Positions 9,021 to 19,334 of a stretch of 64,000 nucleotides of DNA are shown one piece after another. This DNA is from Tritrichomonas musculus. Taxonomy: Eukaryota > Parabasalia > Tritrichomonadida > Tritrichomonadidae. The translations under genes and the position numbers were made by a program. Position 1 is the first letter of the stretch. Every line of letters begins with the position of its first letter. The stretch spans positions 1,028,480 through 1,092,479 of the forward strand of contig JAPFFF010000057.1 in NCBI GenBank assembly GCA_039105265.1, read 5' to 3'. The notes under the pieces are model-generated. The model ran no database searches. It saw only the letters and a program-made list of their open reading frames with translations, and had not been told where the DNA came from.

Positions 9021-11362
9021 AAAAAACAATTAATATTTTATAAATTATTTGATTAAAACATCATGATATTTTTTCATTTGTTTGCAAAAGTATCTAAAGA
9101 TAAAGGAAAAATATGTCGACGAAAGATAAAACTGTCGACCCAAGGAATATGATTAGAATCGAAAGTTATAACTTTTAACATATGCATGATTGTATCCAAG
9201 CATCGTAATTCAATAATGCAATATTAGTTTTCACTTTCATATTTGAATTTTTGAAAATGGAGTAAATGAAAGACAAAATTAATCATGTCGACTCAAGCTC
9301 TATGGTTAAGATATTGTATATTTAACGAGCATTTTAAATATAACTTTTGATTAGCTATTGTCTTATTTATTTAAATATTTAAAAAATGTTTCTTAATAAT
9401 ATGGATTATATATTTTATTAATTTTGAATGCTTTTGAATGCTTTTGTTAGCATTTTGAATTATTTGTTATAATTTAATTCAAAATTTTTCAAAATTTTAA
9501 TGAAAGCAAAATTTTTCAAAATTTTTATATATCAAAAATTTTTAATTTGACAATTTTGAGCAAAATCCCAAATCGCAGTCATAAGAAGACAAAAAATTGA
9601 ATGGGCCTGCAGTAGTAATTCCGAGCTGTAAAATATTATTTTATATTCAAAGAAAAATGGAAAAAAAAAAAAAAAAAAGTTAAACAAATAAAAGTAAAAT
9701 AGCAAGTGAAAAAAAACGATAATTTTTTACATTTGCATATTTAAAAAAAAAATTCAGAAAAAAATAGGTAGGCCACTTTTTTTTTTTGACTTTAAAAAAG
9801 TTCTTTTTTTCTTCGAATTTTAAGAATTATTCAGCAATTTCATAATATATATTTATATAACACATATATGATAGGATGCAGTTGTTAAATTAAGTTTTGG
9901 ACTAATATTCATCAACTTTTTTTTTAATACATGATATGCAATATCACAAGTTCAAATGAATTAAAATACATATTTCTATTATTTTATGATATTATCTATG
10001 TCATACATCAAGAATGATCTGGAAACAATATAAAATAATTAATAGATTTCTCTAAAAAGTTAAAATAAAAGGTATTTTTAATTTTCAGAAGTATATAAAA
10101 AAATTGAATGTTTTCTTTTTTGATATTTAGTTTCTTCATCGCCCAGGCTTTTTATTGATATAGTTAGGTATAACATAACTTCAAAGATAAAGGTTAGTTG
10201 GGAAAATATATTCAAAAAGTTGAAATAGTTAACGGAATGATTCAATTTTGGAGCAACTTGGTAAGAAATTATAAACGGTCAAACAATACATTTGGTATAA
10301 ATAAAGGTAAATTAAAATCAGATATATGTCCTGGAATATTGGACCTTTATTAAAAAATCATAAAAAATTAAAATCAGCTTTTTTTTATTCAATTTTCTCT
10401 CAATTTATAAAAATAGCTTTCAAATATTTTTTATATTTTTTCCTTTATTGAAATTTTGAGATTTTTAGAAAAAGCAATATCTTAATTTAAAATTAAATTA
10501 CGATATATTAATATTATAATTTCATAATAGGATTATATATTAAAAATATATATAAATGACATATTTCATTTTAAATTTAAAAAGCAAAGATAATCAAAAT
10601 TAAAATTATTTTATATTTATTTGAATTTTTAAAATTTCAAAAAAAAACTAAGTTTTTATAAAAATTATAAATATAGCAATTTAAATAGAAATAAACATAA
10701 TATATTTTTATTATAATATTATAAACAATAATATAATAGTAAATAATATTTTAAAATATTTATAATAAATCATATACTAATAAATTTTCAAAATCATTAT
10801 AATCGAATAATTGATTATTTCTAACTTTTTCAAAACGAATTTTTATAGAGTCCTTCAATTGTTTTATTCAAAATTTTATGTATAGAAAAAATCATTTATT
10901 TCTTTTTATATTATGTCTTTGATTATAATCAACAAGATATAACTTTAAACAAAATTAAATTAAACAATTAATTTGAAATTAAAATAGATATTTTTATTCT
11001 TAATAAATGAAATTTTCTTATCAAAATTGAATGATCTTTTTAAATTCTTTTAATTTTGAGAAAATTTTTCAAATATTTTGAAAGATTTTATCTATACTAT
11101 TTGAATAGTTTACAAAAAAAATATGAAAATTTAAATTATTCATAAAAACTTTATCTTTAATATTTATGAACTATAATTAATACTTTATTTTATTATTATA
11201 TGTAATCTATCTAATGGTGCCAAAGTTATAAAAATTCATTGGTGGCCCACCTATAACAAATCTGATAGGAAATTCCGAAAAATTTTGAAAAATTTTCGGT
11301 CATAAATTTTATTTCTTTGTGCCACTTTTATTAAACTGATAAATTTTCCCAAACTAATCACT
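9021..11362. other. 2.3-kb gene-free AT-rich region
   Basis: There are long A and T runs (for example 9659-9678 and 9778-9788) and no reading frame with protein character on either strand. I see no tRNA-like cloverleaf or other RNA gene, though small unstructured RNAs cannot be excluded by eye. A 21-codon ATG frame at about 9112 (MSTKDKTVDPRN...) is too short to call. Confidence 0.5.
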
Positions 11363-11368
11363 TCATTT
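11363..11368 (+). promoter_or_regulatory. Initiator of the gene at 11379
   Basis: TCATTT with start site at 11365 leaves a 14-nt leader before the ATG. A weaker TCACTT lies just upstream at 11359. Confidence 0.6.
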
Positions 11369-11378
11369 TTTGGTATAA

Positions 11379-12686
11379 ATGACAAGCAAAATCGCTACTA
11401 AACAACAAAATCAAAATGTTAATCAAGATTTGAAGTTAAAAACCTTAAGCGTGGAAGCCATAAAATCAATAATTAAAGAAAATCATTCAAAGAACTCTTT
11501 AACATTTAAATTGTTTCCATCTCCTCAAAATAGAGTTCACATAGTGAGTTATTTAAATAATGATTTTTATCATTATTTGGAGTCAATTGAACCAAATGAT
11601 AAATTACATTTAATTTTCAAATTATTCCATTATATTAGTCAATTAAGGAACGATTTAAGTTTATTAGAGCTTGCATCATCGATACAAAACACGAGAGAAC
11701 CTTTACAGTTGAGCATTCAAAAAATGAAAAAAAAGTTAGAGTTTAATGATATAGAAGAAAACAAAATATTAGAAGACCAAATTGATAAATCCCAAAAACT
11801 TTTAAATATTATAAATGCATCATATAATGTTCATGATATTGATTGGATATTTATTATCATTGCTCAATTCATGAAATCGCATTTTGAAACTTATTATACA
11901 GAACAACTTTTATGGAGTTTTTGTAACGAATACTTTGAAACAGATGATCTTAAAATATTATCATCCCAAATAAAAGATGACACAGGAATTGAATTTGAAG
12001 TTGATAAAGAAAGAAAATTCCCTTATAAAGAAGAAATACCAATAAATGCTCATGTTTATATAGAAATAGATAATACTGGATTTACTGATTGCGTTGAAGT
12101 ATCGATTGCTCATTTCTTTTACATGGTTCAACCAGTGGAGCCTAATTTAATTGATTCTTATTGGGATGCAATCAATTCACCTTTGAAAGAAAAAATTAAA
12201 AATTTCTTCCACATCCAAGGACCAAAAAGAGCCAATAATGAAAATTCATCAATAAGAGAAATTTGGGCTGAAATAGTCTCTAGAATTCCGGGAATGATTT
12301 ACAAGAAAAAAACAGATCCAAATTTGATATTAAACGATGTTGAAATTAAGGCAGGATGGTTCAATTATTTGAAAGCAATTGCGCATTTGAAAAATAATAA
12401 AAAAGCATGGGACGAATTATGCGAACTAATGGAAATCCTAACGGAAGAAGAAAAAATATCTCCTTCCATTAAAGAAAGAACATGCAAAATCTTCTCTGAA
12501 TTGGCAGGAGATAAATTAGAGTCTATCGAATGGCGTGATGGTGATTATTACGAAGGAATAAGAGATATGGAAGATGGAACTTTGGATCTTCTAGGTAGAA
12601 TAAGATGCTCATTTAAAGATGCACCTGAGAAAATAGATTTTGTCATGATGGATGGTCATGGATATGTGCAATGGAATGAAGATTAA
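11379..12686 (+). CDS. 435-residue protein of unknown function
   Basis: This is an intact single-exon frame with a good initiator 14 nt upstream and AT-rich but clearly coding composition. Residues 1-20 are polar and Q/N-rich. About 20-200 is predicted helical, with a lysine/glutamate segment around 105-140 that could coil. About 205-360 looks globular with beta character (INAHVYIEIDNTG), then TDCVEVSIAHFFYMV and a tryptophan-containing helix (EIWAEIVSRIPGMIYKKK). The C-terminus (about 390-435) is acidic and strand-rich (WRDGDYYEGIRDMEDGT; DFVMMDGHGYVQW). There is no signal peptide and no membrane helix, so it is probably cytosolic. I do not recognise the family. The conserved-looking DCVE...H segment could be a cysteine active site, but that is only a guess. 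Confidence 0.75.
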   Translation: MTSKIATKQQNQNVNQDLKLKTLSVEAIKSIIKENHSKNSLTFKLFPSPQNRVHIVSYLNNDFYHYLESIEPNDKLHLIFKLFHYISQLRNDLSLLELASSIQNTREPLQLSIQKMKKKLEFNDIEENKILEDQIDKSQKLLNIINASYNVHDIDWIFIIIAQFMKSHFETYYTEQLLWSFCNEYFETDDLKILSSQIKDDTGIEFEVDKERKFPYKEEIPINAHVYIEIDNTGFTDCVEVSIAHFFYMVQPVEPNLIDSYWDAINSPLKEKIKNFFHIQGPKRANNENSSIREIWAEIVSRIPGMIYKKKTDPNLILNDVEIKAGWFNYLKAIAHLKNNKKAWDELCELMEILTEEEKISPSIKERTCKIFSELAGDKLESIEWRDGDYYEGIRDMEDGTLDLLGRIRCSFKDAPEKIDFVMMDGHGYVQWNED

Positions 12687-12961
12687 TTGTTAAATAAAAT
12701 TGATTTAATGAAAATCAAAACTATATCTCGATTTCTCTTTCAATATTTAATATAACTTTTAAATTTTATATATATTTATAAACAAATATTTAATTTTTAA
12801 ATTTATTTCAGATTTTTTATTTTTATTATTGAGAAAAATAAAAATCATTGATAAAATGCCTAAAAACTTTTTGTGTGCTTTATCTAAATGGCCAAATATA
12901 AAATTTTGTGTCATCATTTCACAAAAATTTTATTTTTTAAAAGCATTTCATTTTTCCATAA
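12687..12961 (+). promoter_or_regulatory. Spacer with the initiator of the gene at 12962
   Basis: TCATTT at 12948-12953 gives a start at 12950 and a 12-nt leader before the ATG at 12962, so this gene has its own promoter and is not cotranscribed by necessity. The upstream gene stops with TAA at 12684-12686, and TAAATAAA follows closely as a possible 3'-end signal. Confidence 0.5.
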
Positions 12962-13390
12962 ATGAGCAGGGACGAATTCAAAAGTAAAAGCTATGCCTAC
13001 ACTAAACTAACAACCGAATATTTTTTTGAATCTGTGACAATAAAGCAGCTCTATAAGGTTGCAAAAGGGATTATTAACGAAATATCAAAGAAGGGCTTAA
13101 CTATAACTCCCTGCTCACGCGAAGAGAGTAGGCTAAAAAGCAAATTACTTAAATGGTACGATGACAATTGGGACCAAATAGAAGGCTACCTTTCTCGAAT
13201 TGTGGCAATTGATGAAAATGGAAATGAACTCTCTGAATTTGATTCAAAAAAGGAATTCCTCTTTAAATTTAAAGATGAAGAACATGAAAATGAACCAGGA
13301 GATCAAAGCGACTTTTGTTTTGATAATCTAGCAAATTTCAATTTCTCAATATCCGACTTCTCTGAAGAAACAGAAATGCCTTATTTTTAA
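12962..13390 (+). CDS. Small acidic protein of unknown function (142 residues)
   Basis: This is a short intact frame with a canonical initiator. The first half is basic and helical (ESVTIKQLYKVAKGIINEIS, then SRLKSKLLKWYDDNWDQIEG), a shape seen in small nucleic-acid-binding or adaptor domains. The second half is acidic and phenylalanine-rich (DQSDFCFDNLANFNFSIS; SEETEMPYF). That layout would suit a binding domain plus an acidic interaction tail, but this is inference from composition only. The stop TAA overlaps TAATAAA, which resembles the trichomonad stop/polyadenylation arrangement. Family not recognised. Confidence 0.6.
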   Translation: MSRDEFKSKSYAYTKLTTEYFFESVTIKQLYKVAKGIINEISKKGLTITPCSREESRLKSKLLKWYDDNWDQIEGYLSRIVAIDENGNELSEFDSKKEFLFKFKDEEHENEPGDQSDFCFDNLANFNFSISDFSEETEMPYF

Positions 13391-13920
13391 TAAATATTTT
13401 ACCAGAATAGTTAATGGGTTAGTAGTACGACGGATATCTTTCTTTTTAGAGGGATATTTAGTCTTACTGCCAACTTTTTAATTATTCAGTCTTAAAATTC
13501 TTAAATATTTTTTTTTCAAAATTTTTTTTATCAACAAAATTGGAAAAATATTTTGAATAATGCAAACTGCACTCAAAAAAGGAGTAAAGTAATAAAGGAT
13601 TATTCATCATCTTTATCAAAAAGTGATTATTTATTCAAATTTTCAAATAATAGTTTTATGATTTGAGAGGTAGATAAAAAATTGAGAGAATATAAAAAAA
13701 AAATTGAAAGCCTTTATTGAAATTCTTATTAATTAATGAATTTTTTTCTTCTTGTAAAGTATAAACTTGACAATTTTATTCTTTTTTCGAAATATATTAA
13801 TATTATGGATATGACGATTTCGAATAATGATCAAAACCCATAATTTTGTTTTTCAAATCGATATAATTCAAATTTTCCATATCTTATCGAAATTGAGAAG
13901 ATGAAAAACCAATTCAGTAT
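13391..13920. other. AT-rich intergenic stretch
   Basis: I see no convincing frame or repeat. It holds the 3' end of the small gene and whatever remains of the promoter of the broken gene that follows. Confidence 0.5.
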
Positions 13921-15316
13921 GATGAAAAGAATTCATAGATTTATATCGATTTTTTTCAATTCCAGCTCTTTCGCAATCTTTAAATATTCAAATTCGTCAA
14001 CCCCCACCTGTCAATTGGATGGATGTAGAAAATTACATGAATTCGAACGATTTTAAAGATTTTGATTCACTTGTAAGTGGAATAAAAAATAATTTTCAAT
14101 CAGATATGGATAATATATGCTTCATTTTACTACACCGCTCACCATATTTCATATGAAGAAAAAGATTACAAAGAAGAGCGATCGATTGATTCTATTTTTA
14201 AGTCCGGTAAAGGAAAATGCAGTGATTATACGGATTTTTTAATTCAACTCTCAAAAAAAAGCAGGAATACGATCAAAATGCATTCAAATAGAATATTTCA
14301 GAAATGCGTCCAAAGGATATGGTTGGAATCCATACGAACCACCGAAAGAAAGCAAGGCAGATCATGCTTGTGTATATATAAAAATTGAAAATGAAGAGTT
14401 TTTGTCAGAGCCAACTTGGGGTGCCGGAAGCTCAGATGACGATGGCACTTTTACATTCTCATATGAAAAGGCGAATTTTCTAGGGCCATTCAAAAGTGGT
14501 ATTCTTTCACATTTCCCAAATAAAAAATATGTTTCCAAATTAACTTTTCCTTTTCATTGGAAAAAATACATTTCATTGAATAGCCCGTATTTTGAGAAAG
14601 AACTTTCAATGGAGTCAAATCCATTTCAAATTATTACCGTTAAAAACGGTTATTATGAAATGCAGTTCAGTTTCATTCAAACAGATGAAGAAATGTCATC
14701 AAATTTCCATCATAAAGAAGGAAAAGATTGGATTGAAAAAGATTCATAATTTGTTGGTTTTCAATGTCTTGAAAGAAATCTTCCAAGTCTTTGCTATTCA
14801 AAGTATCTCAATGAAAAAAGATGCAGATATAAAATGTCTGTCTATTTTCCAGAAAAAGGCACTTGGCGTGTTGATGTTTATGCATATTGGCCGTTATTCG
14901 AAGTCTTTTTTGAAGTTGAAAATGAAAAAAAGAATATTCCAACAATTCCTGGCTATGGCAAACAAAAAGCTGGCTTTATTCCAATCATTCCACTTGAAGG
15001 ATTAACAACTGTTAATGAAGGATATGCAAGAATTAGGTTTCTTGTTAAACAAAAGAGAGCTCAACCATTAATAGATTTGTACAAAATTAAAGAAGGAACT
15101 TTTGATAGAGAAAAAGAGGAAGATTCGATTTCAATAAATAATATTCAAAATCAATCTTGCTTTTTTTCTGCTTATCTTCCTTTTGCTATTGAAGATTGTG
15201 AAAATGAGGACGACAAATTAGTTGAGGATTGGATTTTGGTCGAATTCTCTGAGAATGGTCGTTGGGAAGTTTGTATTTATTTTGAAAATGATACTGGATC
15301 ATATATTTTTATTTAG
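13921..15316 (+). pseudogene. Broken KY-type transglutaminase-like gene
   Basis: Pieces in different plus frames read in order. About 13921-14135 gives VNWMDVENYMNSNDF...; 14142-14260 gives SYEEKDYKEERSIDS, then FKSGKGKCSDYTDFLIQLSK with the candidate catalytic cysteine. 14262-14749 gives the histidine in KADHACVYIKIENEEF, then SEPTWGAGS, and 14750-15316 the C-terminal beta-rich region. The Cys ... DHAxxxIKIxxxxxLxxPTWGAG pattern is that of the transglutaminase-like family of kyphoscoliosis peptidase and related cytokinesis proteins. Frame changes occur near 14137 and in the A-run near 14260, and an in-frame TAA lies at 14747-14749. The conserved residues survive, so inactivation is probably recent, or some breaks could be assembly errors in homopolymers. 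Confidence 0.7.
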
Positions 15317-15536
15317 AAAAATCGAGTTATATTATGTTATTTGCGAAAAATTCTGAAAGGCTTAAAATCGATAGATATGAATTTTAACACGAACTTATAC
15401 ACTTTTTCGTATTCAATTATTTGAAATAAATTTTTCAAAGAGCCGAAATAGAAGGCTAAATTTGGGCCAACTTTTTACTCTTCTTTGTCCAAAAATGAAA
15501 CCCAATTTAAAGTCAATAATCATTATTTCAAATAAG

Positions 15537-15558
15537 GTCTGTTTGCTTTTAAACAGAC
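15537..15558 (-). terminator. Stem-loop over the stop codon of the triple-kinase gene
   Basis: GTCTGTTT (15537-15544) and AAACAGAC (15551-15558) form an 8-bp stem with a 6-nt loop. The TAA stop of the kinase (15549-15551) lies in the loop and stem base. The stop context is TAAA, the stop-overlapping 3'-end signal reported for trichomonads. The same hairpin is at 20864, 26191 and 31518. A role in 3'-end formation is inference. Confidence 0.35.
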
Positions 15559-18500
15559 AATTCCTTGGTATATTTGAAATATTCTTCTTTGTCAACATCT
15601 GATGTGATGAAATTCGGATCATTCTCAAGTTCATGAACTATCTCCTCGAATGTCGGCCTTTCATTTGGATATTCTGACCACCCAAGCTCAATCATATTTT
15701 GATAGCATTCTGGAATTGAAACTTTGATTTCTGGTCTTTTGATTATCGAAGCACCACCAGATGAAATCTTGCCAACTTTAACAACTGGCTTTTCTTTGGT
15801 CATTATTTCATAAACAATCATTGCGAATGAGTAAACATCGCTCTCTTTCGTGCATTCACCTGAAATGATGACTTCAGGTGCTGAATAGACTGACAATCCT
15901 TGGATCTTGCTTGCTGATTGGAATGTCATGCTGTTCATCATTAAAAGGTGCGTGCAGATGCCAAAATCTGAAAGTTTTGGAAGCAACGAATCATCGACGA
16001 TGATGTTGCTTGGTTTCAGATTTCGATGAATAATTTCATTCGAATGCAGGTACTTCATTGCAGATGCAATTCCATAAATATTCATCAGTTTCTTTGTTGC
16101 ATTCCAACCTGTTAATTTGAGGTTATTCTTTTCCATTTGAAGAATGTCGCCAAGTGATTTTCTTGGATAAAGCTCGGTGATGACAACCGGCTTTGGCTCT
16201 TTTTTGAAGCTGTGAGGTGAGAATCCAATGAACTCGAGAATTGATGGATGCTTCAAATGTGAAATTTGATTAAATTCACGAGCTGTCTTCATCATTTCTT
16301 CTTCATTGAATTGAGTCATATCAACATTAGATATCTTTGCTGAATAAACATCTCCTGTGCTTTTCTGAATGACTTTGAATACTTTATTAAATTCACTTTT
16401 TCTAATCAATTCTTTCATTTCGTAATCATCCAAATCTATGAAATAATTCGTGATAGACATGCTTTTCATTTCTGTTTCAATAACTCGATTAAACATTGTT
16501 ATAGTGTGTTCATTTATTCGTTCTTTAACATCAGGAACGTCATATTTAACCAAAGATTTGTCATCTTTATTTTTTGAAGGTTCTGAATTCAATGCTACTT
16601 CTTGCTTTGTTTGCTCTTTTTCAGCTTCTTTTTCTTTGAAAACTATATAATTTTCTCCAACAAATTCACTGTATATGATGAATTCATCCAAATCAACATC
16701 TTCTAATATAAATTCAGGATTTGATTTCAAAGTGTCAATTATATCATCAAATGATGGCCTTTCGTCTGGATCTTCTGCCCAACACTTTTCAATCAGTTCT
16801 TTGTAACATCGAGGAACAGGAACATTGAATTGTGGACGATAATGTTTGATTGTTACATGATAACAAATCGTTTCTAAAAGTTTAAACTTTTTAAGAGGCA
16901 CTTCATTTGTTATAATTTCATAAACAATCATTGCGAAAGCGTAAACATCAGATGCTTTTGTGTATTCATTTTTCCTCCAAATCTCGGGTGAAATGTATGG
17001 AGGTGTTCCTAAGACAGCTGAACAATTTTCGATCACTTTACCAAAATATTCTTTAGATAATCCAAAATCAGATAATTTTGGGTATAAGTATTCATCCAGA
17101 AGAACGTTGTCTGGTTTGAGATCTCTATGAAGAATATTTCGGGAATGCAAATATTTCATCGCAGAAGCAATACCATAAATGTTAATCAACTTCTTCGTAC
17201 TATCCCATCCTTTTATTCCACAACCATGACTTTCCAGATCCAAAACACCTGCAAGTGATCCATTCCGAAGAATTTCTGATATAAGAACTGGCTTTGGTTT
17301 GTTATTAAAATTATTCATGCTGTACCCAACAAATTTCATAATTGATTCATAACAAATTTGTGATATTATTTCAAATTCACGCATCAAATTGATTTGTTCC
17401 TTTTCTTCTAAATCTGTCGTTTCATTTTTCATGATTTTTGCTGTAAAAGTTTCATTTGATGATTTTTTAATGATTTCATAAACGTTTGCAAAACCGCCAC
17501 TTCCAATTTTGGCCTTCCTTTCGAAATCCTTTAAATCAACTTGTTGTGCATAAGGAGATATAATTATATCAGATTTTTCTTTTATAACTTGAATATTAGA
17601 TTCAACTTTCTGGAAAACAATATCATTCTTATTTCCTTCATTGTAACCTTCGATGTAATCAACATATTTATTGAATTCACCAATGTCAATAGATTCATCA
17701 CACGATTCTTCATTTTTTAAAATTTCTACAATTTCATCAAATGAAGGACGATCTTCCATATTTTCCTCCCAGCATCTTTCAATAAGTTTTTTATATGAAT
17801 CTGAAATTGGAAAATTAAATGATGGTCTTTTTTTATTCAGAACTTCATTCATTACATCAAATTGGTTCATTTTGTCATATATTGCTTGACCACTCAATAT
17901 TTCATAAGCCATTATTCCATATGAATAAACATCACCTGCTTTTGAAAAGGTACCATTTTTGATCATTTCTGGGGAAGAATAAGCGATTGTTCCTTTAAAT
18001 CCTTCTTTTGATTGGAATGAATCACTTTCAAAGTCACAAATTAATTCTTTGGATAGTCCGAAATCAGATATTTTTGGGAATAAATATTCATCTTCGAGAA
18101 TATTTTCCGGCTTCAAATCTCGATGGATAATATCTAGCGAATGCATGTATTGCATACCTGATGCTATTCCATACAATGTGATGTGTTTCTTAGTTGAATT
18201 CCATTCTGGCAGTGAATTTCCATGATATTCTAATTTTAAAACATCTCTTAAAGTGCTGTTTGCTAACTCGAATATGATAGTTGGGCGTGGTTTAAAATTA
18301 AAATTCAAGGGACTGATACCTTTAATTCGAATAATTGAAAGATGATTCAATTTAAACATAATTTTTATTTCTCGATCAAACATATTTTTTCCATCTTCAT
18401 TGTTTTCATCTTTATTATTGCTTACTTTAGCTGCATATAAAATTCCTGTTGATTTTTCTTTAACTTTAAAAACCTTAGAAAAACTACCTACTCCAATTTT

Positions 18501-18695
18501 CATAATCTTATCGAAATCATTAATATCTAAATAAATTATTTCATTTTTTGGTTGAATTGAATATTCTATTTTATCAAACTTTTCAACAAATTCTCTAAAC
18601 TCTTTTTTATTAATCCCTCTGATTTTTAATTGATCAGCAATCTCTTGAAATGTAGGTCTTTTTGTTGGATCTTTTGACCAACATGACTCAATCAA
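15549..18695 (-). CDS. Triple TKL-type kinase, array copy A1
   Basis: The 1048-codon frame holds the end of one kinase C-lobe (1-27) and three kinase domains. Domain 1 (about 63-330) has GVGSFSKV, Lys90, HRDLKPEN (HRD 191-193) and DFG 211-213. Domain 2 (391-657) has GSGGFANV, Lys420, HRD 523-525 and DFG 543-545. Domain 3 (757-1025) has a ruined glycine loop (RKSEFNKV), Lys787, HRN instead of HRD (890-892) and DFG 911-913, so it should be catalytically weak or dead. Each domain is followed by a similar linker of the type DVDxxEFxxY. Tandem kinase chains where an inactive domain regulates active neighbours are a known arrangement. The frame's first codon is TTG; the first in-frame ATG is codon 65, at the start of domain 1. 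A1 differs from the later copies at Ala271, Thr418 and Ser1032. Confidence 0.85.
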   Translation of the reverse strand: MIESCWSKDPTKRPTFQEIADQLKIRGINKKEFREFVEKFDKIEYSIQPKNEIIYLDINDFDKIMKIGVGSFSKVFKVKEKSTGILYAAKVSNNKDENNEDGKNMFDREIKIMFKLNHLSIIRIKGISPLNFNFKPRPTIIFELANSTLRDVLKLEYHGNSLPEWNSTKKHITLYGIASGMQYMHSLDIIHRDLKPENILEDEYLFPKISDFGLSKELICDFESDSFQSKEGFKGTIAYSSPEMIKNGTFSKAGDVYSYGIMAYEILSGQAIYDKMNQFDVMNEVLNKKRPSFNFPISDSYKKLIERCWEENMEDRPSFDEIVEILKNEESCDESIDIGEFNKYVDYIEGYNEGNKNDIVFQKVESNIQVIKEKSDIIISPYAQQVDLKDFERKAKIGSGGFANVYEIIKKSSNETFTAKIMKNETTDLEEKEQINLMREFEIISQICYESIMKFVGYSMNNFNNKPKPVLISEILRNGSLAGVLDLESHGCGIKGWDSTKKLINIYGIASAMKYLHSRNILHRDLKPDNVLLDEYLYPKLSDFGLSKEYFGKVIENCSAVLGTPPYISPEIWRKNEYTKASDVYAFAMIVYEIITNEVPLKKFKLLETICYHVTIKHYRPQFNVPVPRCYKELIEKCWAEDPDERPSFDDIIDTLKSNPEFILEDVDLDEFIIYSEFVGENYIVFKEKEAEKEQTKQEVALNSEPSKNKDDKSLVKYDVPDVKERINEHTITMFNRVIETEMKSMSITNYFIDLDDYEMKELIRKSEFNKVFKVIQKSTGDVYSAKISNVDMTQFNEEEMMKTAREFNQISHLKHPSILEFIGFSPHSFKKEPKPVVITELYPRKSLGDILQMEKNNLKLTGWNATKKLMNIYGIASAMKYLHSNEIIHRNLKPSNIIVDDSLLPKLSDFGICTHLLMMNSMTFQSASKIQGLSVYSAPEVIISGECTKESDVYSFAMIVYEIMTKEKPVVKVGKISSGGASIIKRPEIKVSIPECYQNMIELGWSEYPNERPTFEEIVHELENDPNFITSDVDKEEYFKYTKELSV

Positions 18696-19057
18696 ATCTC
18701 TGAAATATTTTTGTATGTATTTATGAAATTTTGGCCCATAACCTTCAGAAATTGCTTTATATATTTCATAAGAATATTTGAACTGCGCGAATGGAGTGTT
18801 ATTGGTGAGTATTTCGTATAAAATAATTGAAAAAAAGAAAACATCGCTGCTTTTGCTGTATTTATTTTCTTTGATGACTTCTGGTGATGCATGTTTTCTG
18901 AATAATCTGTTGATATACTACTAATCGAAGTAAAATTCATTTCATATTTATCAAAAGTAGGATCTATCAAATAGATATCATTAATCTTTTTTGATATAAC
19001 TCTAGCCTGATTAATGGTTGTATTTATCTCAATTTTCTTTGTATTTTCTTTCTGATT
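18696..19057 (-). pseudogene. 5'-truncated kinase C-lobe in front of the triple kinase, copy A1
   Basis: In the kinase frame this region reads HASPEVIKENKYSKSSDV, then FSIILYEILTNNTPF and EGYGPKFHKYIQKYFRDL, running straight into the 1048-codon frame. The activation-loop part (INDIYLIDPTFDKYEMNF) lies in another frame, so there is one frame change near 18900. The N-lobe and catalytic loop are missing. The triple kinase is therefore the remainder of a gene that once had at least four kinase domains. Copies at 24023-24384 (A2), 29350-29711 (A3) and 34677-35038 (A4) carry the same break. A3 and A4 read YRP where A1 and A2 read YGP; A4 also has a stop replacing Lys at ENKY. Confidence 0.7.
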
Positions 19058-19334
19058 TTAATAAGACTTTGAATATTTACTATTTTGATAACAATTGTGA
19101 ATTTATCGCTGTTATCATGCTCTATTAATCTTTTTAATGATATATTTGGAAATTATATATGCAAAATCGTCCTCCATTCCAAATTGTCAAATGGATAAGT
19201 CAAAAAAATTTTTCTTTGTATTAATACCATTTTACACCTACTAATATAAAATGAAAAGAAAAATAAAAAATTATATGGCTTTCTATCTTTATTTATAATA
19301 CAATATCTATATCTATTAATGTGAAACAGATCAA
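19058..19334. other. Spacer between C2-like gene and kinase remnant (type A)
   Basis: AT-rich with no frame. The shared A/B module begins inside it, at TTTATCGCTGTTATCA (about 19102). The same spacer recurs at 24385, 29712 and 35039. Confidence 0.5.

Noticed and set aside
15413-15634. Small minus-strand frame overlapping the kinase 3' end (recurs in A units)
   Set aside because: It overlaps the end of the kinase in another frame, has no initiator and is carried only because the unit is repeated.
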